Positions 1 to 11,303 of a stretch of 64,000 nt of DNA are shown piece by piece. The stretch's first letter is position 1, and each line of letters starts with the position of its first letter. The notes beneath the pieces were generated by a model, which did not search any database, was not told the origin of the DNA, and worked only from the letters and a program-made list of their open reading frames with translations. A program made the position numbers and the translations under genes. The DNA is from Coprinellus micaceus (taxonomy: Eukaryota > Basidiomycota > Agaricomycetes > Agaricales > Psathyrellaceae): NCBI GenBank assembly GCA_951394405.1, contig OX596339.1, positions 3,100,001-3,164,000 of the forward strand, given 5' to 3'.

Positions 1-491
1 TCTGAAAGCGGTTGTAGAACTTCGCCAAGCCTTGAAGCTCTCAGGGTTCGGCAGGTCTCCTCCGCAAATTTCAAGACGACAGTCCCTCCATTGTGAAGTG
101 ATCGCAAAGGCCGGCTGCAGGGCGTAATTCTCCCTCTCCCCCTCGTTGACGAGCTGCCTTGAGTTCCAGAACGCAGAAAGGAGAGGAGTCGACGTGAGAA
201 GAGGTCCGCGCTCGCCGACGTCGACGACAGTGTGGACTCGCATGCCACCTTCACCGTGCTACTCACACGGAAACTGCCCGTTGGCCTATCCACTGCCTAC
301 GCACTCGATACAAAGGCCAAGACAGCGTCTAGATAGGGAGTTGGGATCGCATTCCACGTCGTCGAAGCAAGCGAGCGTATTCCGTAGTGTGGTGGTGCGG
401 CGGTTGTCGATGTGAAAGAGGCGGGGCGTTGGGCTTCGTTTTCAGTCCTGGGCGTTGGGTTGGAGTTTCTATGGCTGCTGGATGATGAAGC

Positions 492-666
492 TTTGTTCAA
501 AGGGCGAGGCATTATGTTACCGCCAGGGTATAATCCGCCAGCATACGAACACCTCACTCTGGCTGGGTGACTTTCCGGCAGGTTGGAACCACAATCAGTG
601 TTTACACGGTGCAGACAGAGTGCCACCAAGAACGATGAATCGATTTCTGTGGGAGAATTGGAGCCT
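492..666 (+). pseudogene. decayed tandem copy of the 910-1434 gene
   Basis: This stretch resembles the first 175 bases of the next gene. Both contain TTCAAAGGG followed by AATCC(G/A)CCAG, then GACTTTCC, then ACCACAATCAG and GAATCGATTTC in the same order and at similar spacing. The copy starts with TTG where the downstream gene has ATG, and an in-frame TGA follows about 26 codons later. Read through, it gives KGRGIMLPPGYNPPAYEHL against KGGEVLQSKRFNPPVYQHP. It looks like a dead tandem duplicate. The offset between copies is about 415 bases. Confidence 0.5.
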
Positions 667-909
667 GGGGTTTTGAGCTCCACGATTTCCGTGCCTCATT
701 CGCACATGTCTCTCGTTGATGCTCGTAGGCGTTTTCTTTTGAAGATGCCGACGACCCTAAAAGGGAAACTTTGGCCCGCGGGCATCTATGTCCCTGGCAC
801 CACGAGGTAGAATCGAGTCTTGGGCGAGCTTTCATATGCGATACGCTCTTCGTGTTCGCTGACTGGATTATCTTCTTTCAGATTGGCAGAGCCCATCCCC
901 CTCCTCACC

Positions 910-1434
910 ATGTTCAAAGGGGGAGAAGTATTGCAATCAAAAAGATTTAATCCACCAGTATATCAACATCCCGCTGTCACTGAAGCGACTTTCCAACATG
1001 TCGCAACCACAATCAGCGTCTACAAAGTCACCCGGTACTCCTGGGATGTGGCTGAGGACGACGAATCGATTTCGGAGGAGGAACTACTGGCTAAGCGTAT
1101 CGATTTATGGGAGGCTGAGGTAGCACTCCAGGGCCTGATTGATGGCGTAGACAAGCTCCCCCCTGCTTCTCGTCAACAGCTCGTTGTTCTGTTCTACGAG
1201 GCGCATTGCCAAGGTGAGCCCCATGTCGCCTCGCCTCGCTCATGGATCATAATAACATCAGCTTTCCCCAAATTGCAACGCTTTCCAGAGCTTAATGTGC
1301 GCCTACACCCTCAAATCGTTGTGATCCCTAAGAAGCGTTTCAAATCCGACTCCGACACGGAATCGGAGGATGAGCTCGACATCGGCGGAACATACACCTA
1401 TTACTACGGAACAGAAGACTCGGAATCGCCTTGA
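910..1434 (+). CDS. hypothetical acidic protein, 158 aa, two exons
   Basis: No family is recognised. The model is join(910..1213,1262..1434): ATG at 910, donor GTGAGC at 1214, acceptor CAG at 1259-1261. The 48-nt intron is a multiple of three, so retention would also leave an open frame. The N-terminal half holds short acidic stretches (AEDDESISEEE). The C-terminal half holds a basic-acidic patch (KKRFKSDSDTESEDELD), a composition common in nuclear proteins, and the protein ends in a Tyr-rich tail. The upstream in-frame start at 820 would add 30 poorly supported residues, and the paralogous fragment upstream aligns from the 910 start. The partial duplicate at 492-666 supports this as a real, locally duplicated gene. 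Confidence 0.5.
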   Translation: MFKGGEVLQSKRFNPPVYQHPAVTEATFQHVATTISVYKVTRYSWDVAEDDESISEEELLAKRIDLWEAEVALQGLIDGVDKLPPASRQQLVVLFYEAHCQGEPHVASPRSWIIITSAFPKLQRFPELNVRLHPQIVVIPKKRFKSDSDTESEDELDIGGTYTYYYGTEDSESP

Positions 1435-2110
1435 ACCTGTGTCGCCCGGTGGTTTATCACCCAATAGCTGGTCATTGGGCGATTCTTGTCATTAGGGGGA
1501 ACCGCACCAACCTTCGTGTATGGTTGTCGTCGTCGTCCTCGCCGCCGCCGCCGCCTCCTCCCTCTCCCTCTCTCTTTGTACACCGCATCCCGAACCTGAA
1601 CTCATCATGTATACCACCTTTATTTCATGACATTTCTATTCTGTCGCCACCGACGCTTCTGTAGCTTTTAAGTTACTTGAGAATATGTACTCCTAGGGCT
1701 AAATTTCTCGTTATGATAGATGGTGGCGAGCTTCTCAAACGCCCCAAGATTCACTTTGAACCGTGTGCCGCCTTCGCATCTATCACCACTCTCCACCCCT
1801 ATGAAACCCAAGCTCGGCGCTCGCTGAGTAGGTACTTGGGCTATGCATCGGCGAGCGATCACTTGACCCTCGAGTTGGCTGCGCGTAAGTTGGAACCCAC
1901 CACCATCTGCTCCACCCTTGTACCGTGGTCTCGGGTTTCCTCGGGCTAGAAACGACACATAGTGGCCAAGGCCCGACTCAATATGCCTTATACCTCTTCT
2001 GTACCCCGAATTCCGAGGTACTAGGTCCCTGCATTTCCAAATTCGGGCGCTGCCAGCGTCGGGAAACTCCCCTTGTCCCAACACCGAGTTTTCGGACCTC
2101 GCTATTGAAC
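1435..2110. other. intergenic, simple-sequence tract
   Basis: No supportable gene is seen. A (CCG)n/(CTC)n-like tract lies near 1529-1575. A short open stretch at 1710-1890 ends at a GTAAGT-type donor, so an upstream exon of the ubiquitin-like region that follows cannot be excluded. Confidence 0.4.
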
Positions 2111-2114
2111 AGCC

Positions 2115-3960
2115 TCTCCCCGATGACGGTACGCCCCCGCAACGGTATCTTAATGGTGAGGTGCGGCATGACCTGACCCAAAGGGCCCGAGTACAACAAG
2201 AACCCTCCTGACCGCAACGCTTAGAATTGGAGCACCCGGGCCGTTCCTGCACCAAGTACTCGACAGGAAGATCGTTATTGTTCTCAGGGCGCGCTGAATT
2301 CCATGCGGACTGTCTACAGCGACGGTCTGAGGGCGAATGTCTGGGACAAGGAAAGTAAGTTGGCGCCTGCCTCCCCGGTCGGCTGACCAGTGTGGTCTTC
2401 GTGGGTTCGTGTATTTTCCCTTCCAACGTAGCAGGACCCTTTCCGAGGACGGCGATGACACTCCGGCTTGGGAATGCGTCAAGCTCGCCTCGCCTTTCCA
2501 CGAATTCATCGCCCCAAGTTCGTCCACAGCAAGATTGTTATCCTTCTTTCGGCAAATTCCTGACATGCCGTCGACCGTGACAACGTCAAGGCAAAGATCC
2601 AGGACAAAGATCCAGGACAAAGGGGGTAGGTCTGGCTTCTACGCGAGAACCACTGCTCAATTATTCAAAACGAGGTCTAAAGGGAATGATCTAATTAATA
2701 GGTCTCCCGCAGTACCGCCTCCAGACATAGCAGGTCCCTTTCCGACTGGCACGACATCCAGGCCCAGGAGCGCTTCGTCTCGCCTTTCGGCACATGAATC
2801 CCCAAGGTCCTCGACAGCAAGATCGTTCGTTACCCTCCCTTGGCAAATCCTTACCCGCTGTCGACAACGTCAAGGCCAAGATCCAGGACAAAGAGGGTAG
2901 GCCTGACTTCTCCATACGCGAGAACCACCGCTCAAAACCATTCAAATCGAGGTCTGACGGCAATGTTTTAATTAATAGGTCTCGTGCAGTATCCGAACCC
3001 GGTTTGGACGTAGCAGGCCCCTTTCCGATTGGTTCCTCGTCTCACCTGAACCCCCACTGTCATCCACACAGGGTCGTTACTCTCCCTCGGCAAATTTCTT
3101 ACACGCCGTTGACAACGTCAGGGCTAAGATCCAGGACAAAAGGAGGATAAGTCTATTATCTACCCGAGAATCAGCGCTCAAACGTTGTAATGGAGGTGCG
3201 ACGGCATGTTCTCCCAATCATTAGGTCTCGTAGCGCTCATTTCATACGTAACAGGACCCTTCCAACTCTTCTCGGATTCTTCACCCCAATTTCCTCGACA
3301 GCAAGATCGCTATCCTCCGTCGGCAAAATTCTTACACACCGTGACAATGTCAAGGCCAAGATCCAGGACACGAGGAGGGTAAGTCTTCTATCTACCCGAG
3401 AATCAGTGCTCAAATGGTACAACGGAGGTCTGACGGGGATGTTCTGATTAATATCTCTCATGTAGCGTTCCCCACAAGCCCGTTTGAACGTACCGGCACC
3501 CTTTCCGACTACAACACATGCCCAGGCTCGGGAGCGCCTGCCTTGCCTTCCACGAATCTTACACTCCAAGATCCTCCAATAAACAGCAAGATCGATATCG
3601 CCCCTCGGAGAGTTCCCCCACACACCGTCGACAACGTCAAGGCCAAGATCCACGGCGGGAGAAGGGGCGGATGTCCGTTACCTGCCTCATCAAGCCGCCC
3701 GATTTTCGCGTGAAGGTCTTATGTGCACGTTTTCTTTGATGGGTGCCCGGGTTGCTCCCCCAAATCAAGACGGCCTCGTCCAGTATTCCAGTTTGAGGGT
3801 CACCCGGACATAGCAGGACTCTTTCTGGCTGAAACACTCGAACTCGGGGGCCGAGTCGCAGGAGCAGCCCTTCCCCGAGGCTTTCCGCACAGCATTGACA
3901 ACCTGCACGCGGAGACCCCGGTCATGTCATCGACCCTCGGCCTCGGCCTCCGTTGCTCTT
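2115..3960 (+). pseudogene. tandem array of decayed, intron-bearing ubiquitin-coding repeats
   Basis: Six or seven copies of a unit of about 230-290 bases each encode a match to ubiquitin residues around 23-35 (consensus VDNVKAKIQDKEG). They lie near 2321 (diverged, DGLRANVWDKE), 2578, 2863, 3111, 3341, 3630 and 3893 (IDNLHAET). Upstream of each is a degraded version of the preceding ubiquitin segment. After the EG codons most units have GTAGG or GTAAG, then a shared stretch of about 75 bases ending in TTAATAG or similar, which looks like an intron at a fixed place. After that come degraded matches to the C-terminal half (RSLSDWHDIQAQE against the ubiquitin TLSDYNIQKE). No unit keeps one frame throughout. 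The 2578 copy has an internal 12-bp duplication. The order of segments is that of ubiquitin, so this is a dead or much diverged polyubiquitin-type locus. Confidence 0.6.
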
Positions 3961-4448
3961 GCGCTATCGTCGCGGCTTCGAAGTCCTGTGGCGAATGTAC
4001 AGGGCCCCTCCCTACAACCTTCGTGCCCAAGAACCGGAGCCTCATAGCCCCTTCAATCATATTTGGCGCCAGTCCCTTTACAAGCAGGAGTCACTGTTCC
4101 ATCTAAGGCAACATAGTATCAGCGCGCACCACTTTATGGGTTGGAGGGATGTCTCCGAACGTTCCAGCACGTATGTTCTCCTTCCCTCGTGCCCAACAAT
4201 GCGAGAACTCACATACCTCCCGAAGGTTAGCGACACCAGCACAGCACACCGCTCCTCCTCGTTTCGCGGGGTCTTTACTTGTCCACGACTTTCATGGTCA
4301 TTACCTTTCGCAGGTGGTCAAGCCTCCCAGCCGTCCCTCACTCATTCCAGAATCTGGTACGGTTGCAATCACTCCTTTCCCAGTGCTTACTGAATTTGGT
4401 GCTCTAGCTACGCGTGTCTCTTTACTACAGTCCGACGATGACGGTCCG

Positions 4449-5324
4449 TCATTGGAGCTCAGAGTGAGTCCTGAAACGCGCCTTCGAAGAGAACGCGATG
4501 TCCCTGACGTCGTCCTTGTTAGGAACGAGTTGTAGAACAACCTTCAGGGAGTAATAATCGGTCAACCACCAACCCCTGTACTTCTCGAGATTGTGTTGCA
4601 GGTCCCGGACCTGCTCCTTAATCTCTTCCCTCTTTTCCTCCGCTTGAAGGGCCTCGTTCCGTGCCCGTTCTACCTCTACCTTCATATCCTTCACGGTTTC
4701 GGCTTTGTCCCGGACTTGTTGCTTGAGACGGTTCTCGGAGCGTTCGAGACTCTGGATGCGCGACTTCATGAGTGCTATCTCGGCCCTCAGCTTCGCGCTC
4801 TCGGCACCACCACCTCCCTGGTACTTGAGGGTACGGCTGAGGCTATGGTTCCCCGTTCTTGTCGCTATCGTGGTCTTCTGCGTCTTAGCGCGGGACTTCC
4901 CCCCATCATCGGTAGCTGATTGTGTCGCCGCGGCTCTTTCGGCGGAACGCCCGGCGCTAGTGCCTATCAGAGAGGGTGAGCCTCAATCAAGCAGCATGCC
5001 TCTAGCAGGGCAACAGTCGAAGTGGGGCGGCTTACCTGCAGCTGAAGCTGATCGTTCGTCCAACAGGACCTGGAGTGCTGGGCTTTCGCGTTTGAGTTCC
5101 ACCGGGTTCTCTTTCGTTCCCCTTGCGTATCGCATATTGAATGGGTCGCGTGCAAGATCGCAAAACGGATCCCAGTCCTCCTTCTCGCGCAAACGGTGGC
5201 GCTCGCGGCTACGGTCGAGCGCGCCTCTTCGAATTTCTTCCCTCTTAGGGCAAGGGCCGTCGTCGTCGGCACGATACGGGTGGTATTGACCTTTGGAGCC
5301 GTCTTGGAGCCGTTGAGGTGCCAT
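4449..5324 (-). CDS. hypothetical coiled-coil protein, two exons
   Basis: The model is complement(join(4449..4963,5036..5324)), about 267 aa. The ATG at 5324 gives MAPQRLQDGSK; an in-frame ATG at 5351 is also possible. The donor is CAG|GTAAGC and the acceptor GATAG|GC; phase 1 closes exactly. The first exon is charged and rich in Arg/Glu/Asp (REKEDWDPFCDLARD). In the second exon, a Gly run (QGGGGAESAKLRAE) leads into a long predicted coiled coil (SLERSENRLKQQVRDKAE onward, about 70 residues of heptad-like Glu/Lys/Leu), then a short hydrophobic tail (WWLTDYYSLKVVLQLV). No enzyme motif is seen and the function is unknown. It is transcribed towards the ubiquitin-like array. Confidence 0.6.
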
Positions 5325-5399
5325 GTCTGGAAATACAAGGGGACAAAACAAGTTGATAATTTCGAGTACGAGCGAATCATACAGTATTTATGGGCAATT

Positions 5400-6261
5400 C
5401 TAACTCGTGTTGCGCAGTGGTGGCTGAGCTGCGGCTAGACTCAGAGTGGTTTCACGTACTGCGCTTCAAAATGTGACTTCATCTGAGACAGGGCTACTCA
5501 TCCATACCAGCCACGAGTCTTCGTACGCATCACTTCAGTAGTAGATTCTCGGTTCAAGGCCAACAGCGACTCACCACTACCGCCTTTTGCTTTTCGGGGA
5601 CCTCTCTCTGCGAAAGTACCCTATGGCTTTCGAAGGAAGAGGAAGGGAGGGCACTAAAATAGGCTCTAATTTCGAAGTGAGGTTAAAACAGGTTAGCAGT
5701 CGTAGATGGTGTGGATTTCCTCGTACTGGGGGCCTCTGTTTAGAGGGTCCGAGCCGCCAGGGTGGGCCTACCAGTGAACATGTCGCTGCGAGCAGATTTT
5801 AATAAGTATATCCCGAGAAGAGCGCTCATCGTGCATGTACCTCCCTCCATCAACCGAAGTGAGGCTCATATCGAAGCGACGTACCTCTGGTTAAGCGCCC
5901 ACTTCAAGTTGAAGTCATGTTTGCGAAGTTACCGGACACTGCCTCCGATGATCCAATCATCGACCCTTTCTCCGGCTTCCACCACAACGACAACCATGCT
6001 TCTTGGTCAAAACAGTTCAACTCGAGGCGCTTCTGACTCGAAACATCTCCCTTCGATTCATGGACGCCTTCAAACCGCAGCCCTCCGTTCAACATCATAC
6101 CACGCCACCAGGGCAACCTCAAGATAGTTCCTGGGTCGCGAGTTATCCGCGACTCGGTCGGTGCGCGAGGTAAGCGCTTTTGCCACCTCGATTTTGAGCC
6201 CCGTAGGCGTCGTTCACAGCTCAACGTCGAGTCAACCCAACCCGGCCGCACCCACGGGAGC
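5400..6261. other. upstream region of transposase copy 1
   Basis: No gene is supportable here. Short ORFs are present on both strands, with no paired splice sites and no family motif. Transposon ends may lie here, but I could not recognise a terminal inverted repeat by eye. Confidence 0.3.
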
Positions 6262-9200
6262 ATGGAAGAACTTGCAGGAGGCGGAGGATCAAGCCTGAGC
6301 ATTCAACGTCCTTACGAGCACCACATCCAAACGACATATCCCTGCCCCCATTGCGCAAAGGAGTACACATCCAGTCACCATTTGGCCACGCACCAGCGAT
6401 CCTCATGTGCTTCGTCGAAGCGAAAGCTTTCGGAACTTCTCGAAGACACAAGAACCCATTGGGAGAGGAAAAAAAGAGCTCGACTCGAACAGCAGCCACA
6501 AGATCCAAACCATCACGGGAACACCTCGGTTAGTCTGCATTTACCTTTACATTCCAGGGCGATACTCATTCGGACATCAGGGCAGTTCTCCGGCTGCTCA
6601 AGGGTCACAGAACATTCATGACCCCACTCAGAGCACCCTGTTTGCGGCGCCCGATGTGAGTGAGTCTCCCAGATTTGGAACCAAGAGCTCAATCCGCGAT
6701 GCAGGTCGTATATGACGATCTAGACGTCCCCCTCTCGCGTAGAAAGTTCAAGCGGGAACGCCAGCTCCCCGCTCGGTATCGACAAGATGACTTACCAGCT
6801 CCCCCACTCAAACCTAGACAGAAGGCTCAGCCAGCCCCTCGCCGTCGTGATGTCCCAACACCGGAAGCTCCACTCCTGGTCGTCCATGAGTCTGAAAAGA
6901 ACCGTTTCGGTGTTTTGAAGCGGTATCTTCTTCGGGAAGGTATTGAGCTCGTCCACGACCCAGACCAGCACCTCCGTCTCAGCAATGTACCTTCTGATCG
7001 CCGTCCAGCACCAGGGAAGACCGTTGAACAGACGCCATTCGGGCCGTTCACGCACAAAACAGCGTTTCTCCTGGCAGAGTGGTACTGGAATTCAAAGAAC
7101 AAATCATTCGCCGACTTCCAAAAGCTCATATCCGTTCTCGCGGATCCTGAATTCTCCTTGGACCACGCCCTCAGCGTCAACTGGAAAAACGCCTTCAGAT
7201 TGCTCGGTGCCAGCAAAGACGAAGTCTCCGAGGACGAGGCATCGTGGATGACTGACGACGGATGGAAGACAGACTCCATCTCACTCGACGTACCCATCCA
7301 CAAGCAGTTAAAGGACTCAGGAACCAAGAGCCACACAGTCGGGGAATTCCGCCATCGCACCATCGTCTCGGTCATCAAGGAAAGGCTATCTTCCCCTACC
7401 GGCAGTCGCACATTCCATTATTACCCATACCAGGCCACTTGGAAAAGAACAAGCGACTCGCCAGAGGTCGAGCTGTATGGAGAGCTGTACGCTTCTCGTG
7501 CCTTCCGGGAAGCACACGAAGCTTTACAACGGCAGCCTCCAACCAGCCGTGATAAGGGACATGAGAGGGTGGTGGTCGCGCTTATGTTTTGGTCGGATGG
7601 GATGCAACTAACATCATTCGGCGGTGCTGACCTGTGGCCATGTTACCTTTTCTTTGGTAATGACTCTAAACACGAGCGGGGGAAGCCGTCGGAACAGTTG
7701 GGATACCAATTGGCTTATTTCTTGAAGGTACGCGACTATGATGAAACCGTTGCATTGCCCTGACTCCTATATCTCCTTAGCTGCCGGATTCCTTCAATGA
7801 TTACCTTAGAGGGAGAAATGGCGGGAAGCTCCCGAGCGCTAATCTTATCAAATACTGCAGGAGGCAACTGTTTCATAAGCAGTGGTCGATCCTCCTCGAT
7901 GAGGAGTTCCTCGACGCGATGAAGCACGGCATCGCGATGGCTTGCCCCGATGGGGAAACCCGGTGTTTCTTCCCCAGGATATTCAGCTATGGAGCTGATT
8001 ATCCTGAGAAGTACGCTCGTTTCCCCCCATTTTTGAGACCCAGAAGGCTTACTCGTTCACACCAGGATATTGATAGGCAGGATCAGAAACTATGGACTAT
8101 GTCCTTGCCATCGTTGCTTCGTCGGAAAGACACAGCTGTTCAAGCTCGGTTCACCTCTTGATACTGAGCGTGTGGTTGACCAACGAAATCCGGTGGACCA
8201 GAAAAAGTATATTTCCGAAGCCCAAGGTTATATACGAAGCGGCTACGCTGTGGACACTGATGCAATCGAAGACAAGTTGAAGCCGCGGAGTCTGGTTCCA
8301 GTCAAGGTCAGCACCACCACCACTCTGGGAGAGCACTTCTTGACTTCCTGTTTTAATAGTCCGCGTTCGATCCGCTTCTCACTGGTTTCGGCTTCGATAT
8401 CCTCTCCGCCCTCACTGTCGACATTTTGCACGAATTCGAGATAGGGGTGTGGAAGCGACTATACATACATCTGATCAGGCTCCTCGAAGCATTCACGTCC
8501 AGGAAGACTATCACCTTGACTGCGGAGCTAGACTCACGGTGAGAAGCCTTCCGATTCTTCGCAAAGGCATCATGTGGGCAGGCTGACATCGAGACGCAGG
8601 TACAGGAAGACACCGCCCTTTGGTAAAGATACAATCCGTAAATTTCCTTTGAACGCCTCCGACATGAAGAGGAAAGCGGCGCGCGACTTCGAAGATCTCC
8701 TGCAGGTACGACTGTCCTCAGGCAGGTGTCCCCCGAGAATAGTTACGCTGACACATTTAGTGTGCTATTCCCTGCTTCGAACTACTGCTTCCGGAGCCGT
8801 ACAATGGAGAAATTATGTCGCTGCTTTTTGTCTGTGCACAATGGCATGCCTTGGCCAAGCTCCGACTCCACAACGACTTTACCCTCGGGCTTCTGGAGTA
8901 CACCACAGCTCATCTAGGGGCTCAAATGAGATCCTTTAGCCATTCATGCTCGAAGATTCCAACGAAAGAGTTGAAGAAAGAAGCGGAAGCCAGGGCTCGA
9001 AAGGCGGCAAACCAGAATAATGGCTCGGGCGAGGCAGAAAGCCTGAGCGCTGCACAGAGGCCAGCACAACTCAGCATATTCACAATCAAGTTTCACTTCC
9101 TTGGCGATTATGCGTCTAACATCCGTCGACTCGGCACCACAGACTCGTATTCCACACAGACAGTAAGCTAGGTCTTCGACACGTTCTGTACCTACGTCGC

Positions 9201-10714
9201 ATCTCATCTTATCACAGGGTGAACTTTACCATCGAGAGCCTAAATCGTGGTACCCCAGAACCGATAAGAAGCACTATGAGGTCCAGCTCTCACAAATTGA
9301 ACGCCGAAAATCTCGCCTCGCTCAAATCCGTGCAGCTCAAATTGACAGCCGAGGGCCACGAATCACCCCGACCCCCGGAGCGTTAGGAACTGTGGAGGCA
9401 TCCACTGACTCTCGTTATTCGATCGCGGCGTCCCAAAACTGCCCAATATCTCTCCAATTCTTCGCCGCCTGTGGTGATGACCCCGGGGATGACTACGCTC
9501 CCGTTCGTCTCTCTCTCCTTTCTTCTCCCTTTTTCGACGTACTCAAAATGAAAATGGACGATCATTTCAGGGGTTTATTCCTAGCCTCAAGCAACACCTT
9601 CTCGGTCGTATCCTCGCCCGTATGGACTGCTCACCCGACGCTCTAGATGCCACATATCCATGGACGCACGTCGTCCTTCAAGGCAACCGAGTCTATAGCC
9701 ACAAGATTCTTCGAACGAACTTTACAACCTACGATGTTCGCCGGGACCAAGACATCATCCATATTGATACCCCGCAGTGCAACGTTATGCTTCTCAATCC
9801 CAAGTACAAGGAGAAGACGCGACGCACTACACACCCTTATCTTTACGGGAAGGTTCTGGGCATTTACCACGCCAACGTATCCTATGCAGGTCCGCTTCCC
9901 GTCAACGTCAAAAAGGACGGCTTCCTTCGGGTGGACTTTGTCTGGATTCATTGGTACGATCACCTTGGATCGCAGGGCGAGTTCTCGCTTGACCGGGTCT
10001 CGCTCTCTCCCCTCGATACTACCGTAGCCCTTGGTTTCGTGGACCCAGCCGATGTTATTCGTGCGACCCACCTCATTCCCCAATTTTCGAATGGAGCAGC
10101 ACCTGGGCGCCATTCAAGATCTCAGCTTGTGTCTGACCAAGATCGCTGGGGCGCGTATTACATCAACAGGTTCGAAATTTTGGTTTTCTGAGATAGGCGT
10201 TGTGGGCTTCTTCTGACATTTTCGTCCCAGATTCGTTGACCGTGACATGTATATGAGATATCAGTATGGCATGTCCATCGGACACACCTATACTCACACC
10301 GCCCCGTTCCCCCCGCCCCAAGTTCCTTTGCTTCCCCCTGGCTTTGACCACCACATCCCACCAGAAAAATCGGAGAACCTAGCAGGGAACTCGAAAAAGG
10401 CAGAAAACGATGGCCGGGGTAACAAACCGAAGAAGAAGGGGGTAAGGGGCGGGACGAGGGGAAGAGCAAGTGGGGACGAAGCGGATGGGGGAGAGAATTG
10501 CGAGGGGCGTGACGGTTGCGACGGCTGTGAGGAGCGTGAGGGGTACCAAGGGCGTAAGGAATGCGAGGCTCGTGAGGGGTGCGAGGAGGATGAGGAGGAG
10601 GAGGAGAGTGATGGGGATGAGGAGGAGGATGGAGAGGAAGGAGATTACCTCGATGAGCTGGACGATCAAGAGTTTACGGTTTACGATGATATGTTCGGTT
10701 GTGATGAATATTGA
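6262..10714 (+). CDS. Plavaka-type (KDZ superfamily) transposase, apparently intact, 1296 aa
   Basis: Eleven exons close in phase with no stop: 6262..6528, 6581..6655, 6705..7727, 7781..8010, 8066..8306, 8360..8538, 8600..8705, 8761..9162, 9218..9502, 9571..10169, 10231..10714. Introns are 49-68 nt and two use a GTTCG donor. The N terminus has a zinc-finger-like C-x2-C-x12-H-x4-C (C28, C31, H44, C49) and a basic segment. The catalytic-region motifs of this family follow: MFWSDGMQLTSFG (Asp about 412), SYGADYPEK (about 527), VDILHEFEIGVWK (Asp about 633), ARDFEDLLQCAIP (about 700), LGTTDSYSTQT (to 841), TTYDVRRDQDI, VLGIYHANV, ALGFVDPADVI and YYINRFVDRDM. The last 100 or so residues are very acidic (EEDEEEEESDGDEEED). 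Family knowledge: these are DNA transposases of basidiomycetes that use an RNase-H-fold acidic triad. Which acidic residues act here is inferred. Confidence 0.85.
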
Positions 10715-11303
10715 CGCTAGATACTCATCACTTCGAACTTTTGTGCTGACCGTCAGCTGTGGAACCCCCCACCTACCTATCCACCGCTGTACCGGTTTTA
10801 TGACTCCGGTTACTCTTGTAATTTGCACCTCCATCCACCCCTGAGGCCTGAGGGGGAGGGGCTTGCCAGTGGGGTTCCCCAGCGTCGTGCCGGCGGTGTC
10901 GCCCTCCCTGATTCCAGGCCAGCGTTTGATTGGCGCCCGTCTTCGGGTTGAGCTCTCGAACAGCCTTGTTCATTCCGCAGTGCACAGCGATAATTGGAAT
11001 TGCGCTGCGCACATCGCATTTATTGGCATAAAGTCATGTTTACTCTGCACCATGGAGACTGACTCCCGATAAGTCACCCTTTTCGCCGATGAATCATGAA
11101 TGCGAGGTCAGTGTTACCGGCGGTGTCCCAGGTTCGACACATGGGCGTGTCCGGCGAACCTGAAGATGACTAGTCTAGGGCTGCGGTTCTTTAGCTGCGC
11201 ACATTGTAATCTGTTTAAAGTGTTCGATCGGCGGCGTGAAAACACAACTCAATCCCCCGCCAAACACGATCGTACCGAGTTCCTTGAATCCCTAAATCGC
11301 AGG
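10715..11303. other. region downstream of transposase copy 1
   Basis: No gene is supported between 10715 and about 11100. A short inverted motif occurs near 10838 (GAGGCCTGAGGGGGAGGGG). The open frame of the next gene can be extended back to 11100, but the extra residues look non-coding. Confidence 0.3.

Noticed and set aside
1668..2501. Long minus-strand ORF opposite the ubiquitin-like array
   Set aside because: It has no family features and low-complexity Arg/Ser/Gly composition, and it overlaps the decayed ubiquitin-like units on the plus strand.
4149..4535. Plus-strand open stretch with protein-like text before the coiled-coil gene
   Set aside because: No splice partners or family match could be found and its end overlaps the better supported minus-strand gene.
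6656..6704. Apparent in-frame TGA in transposase copy 1
   Set aside because: The TGA lies within a 49-nt intron (GTGAGT donor, GCAG acceptor) that joins two exons in phase.
10379..10834. Minus-strand hydrophobic ORF rich in Leu/Ile/Thr
   Set aside because: It is the antisense of the Glu/Asp-rich tail of transposase copy 1; the apparent membrane segments are an artefact of that composition.
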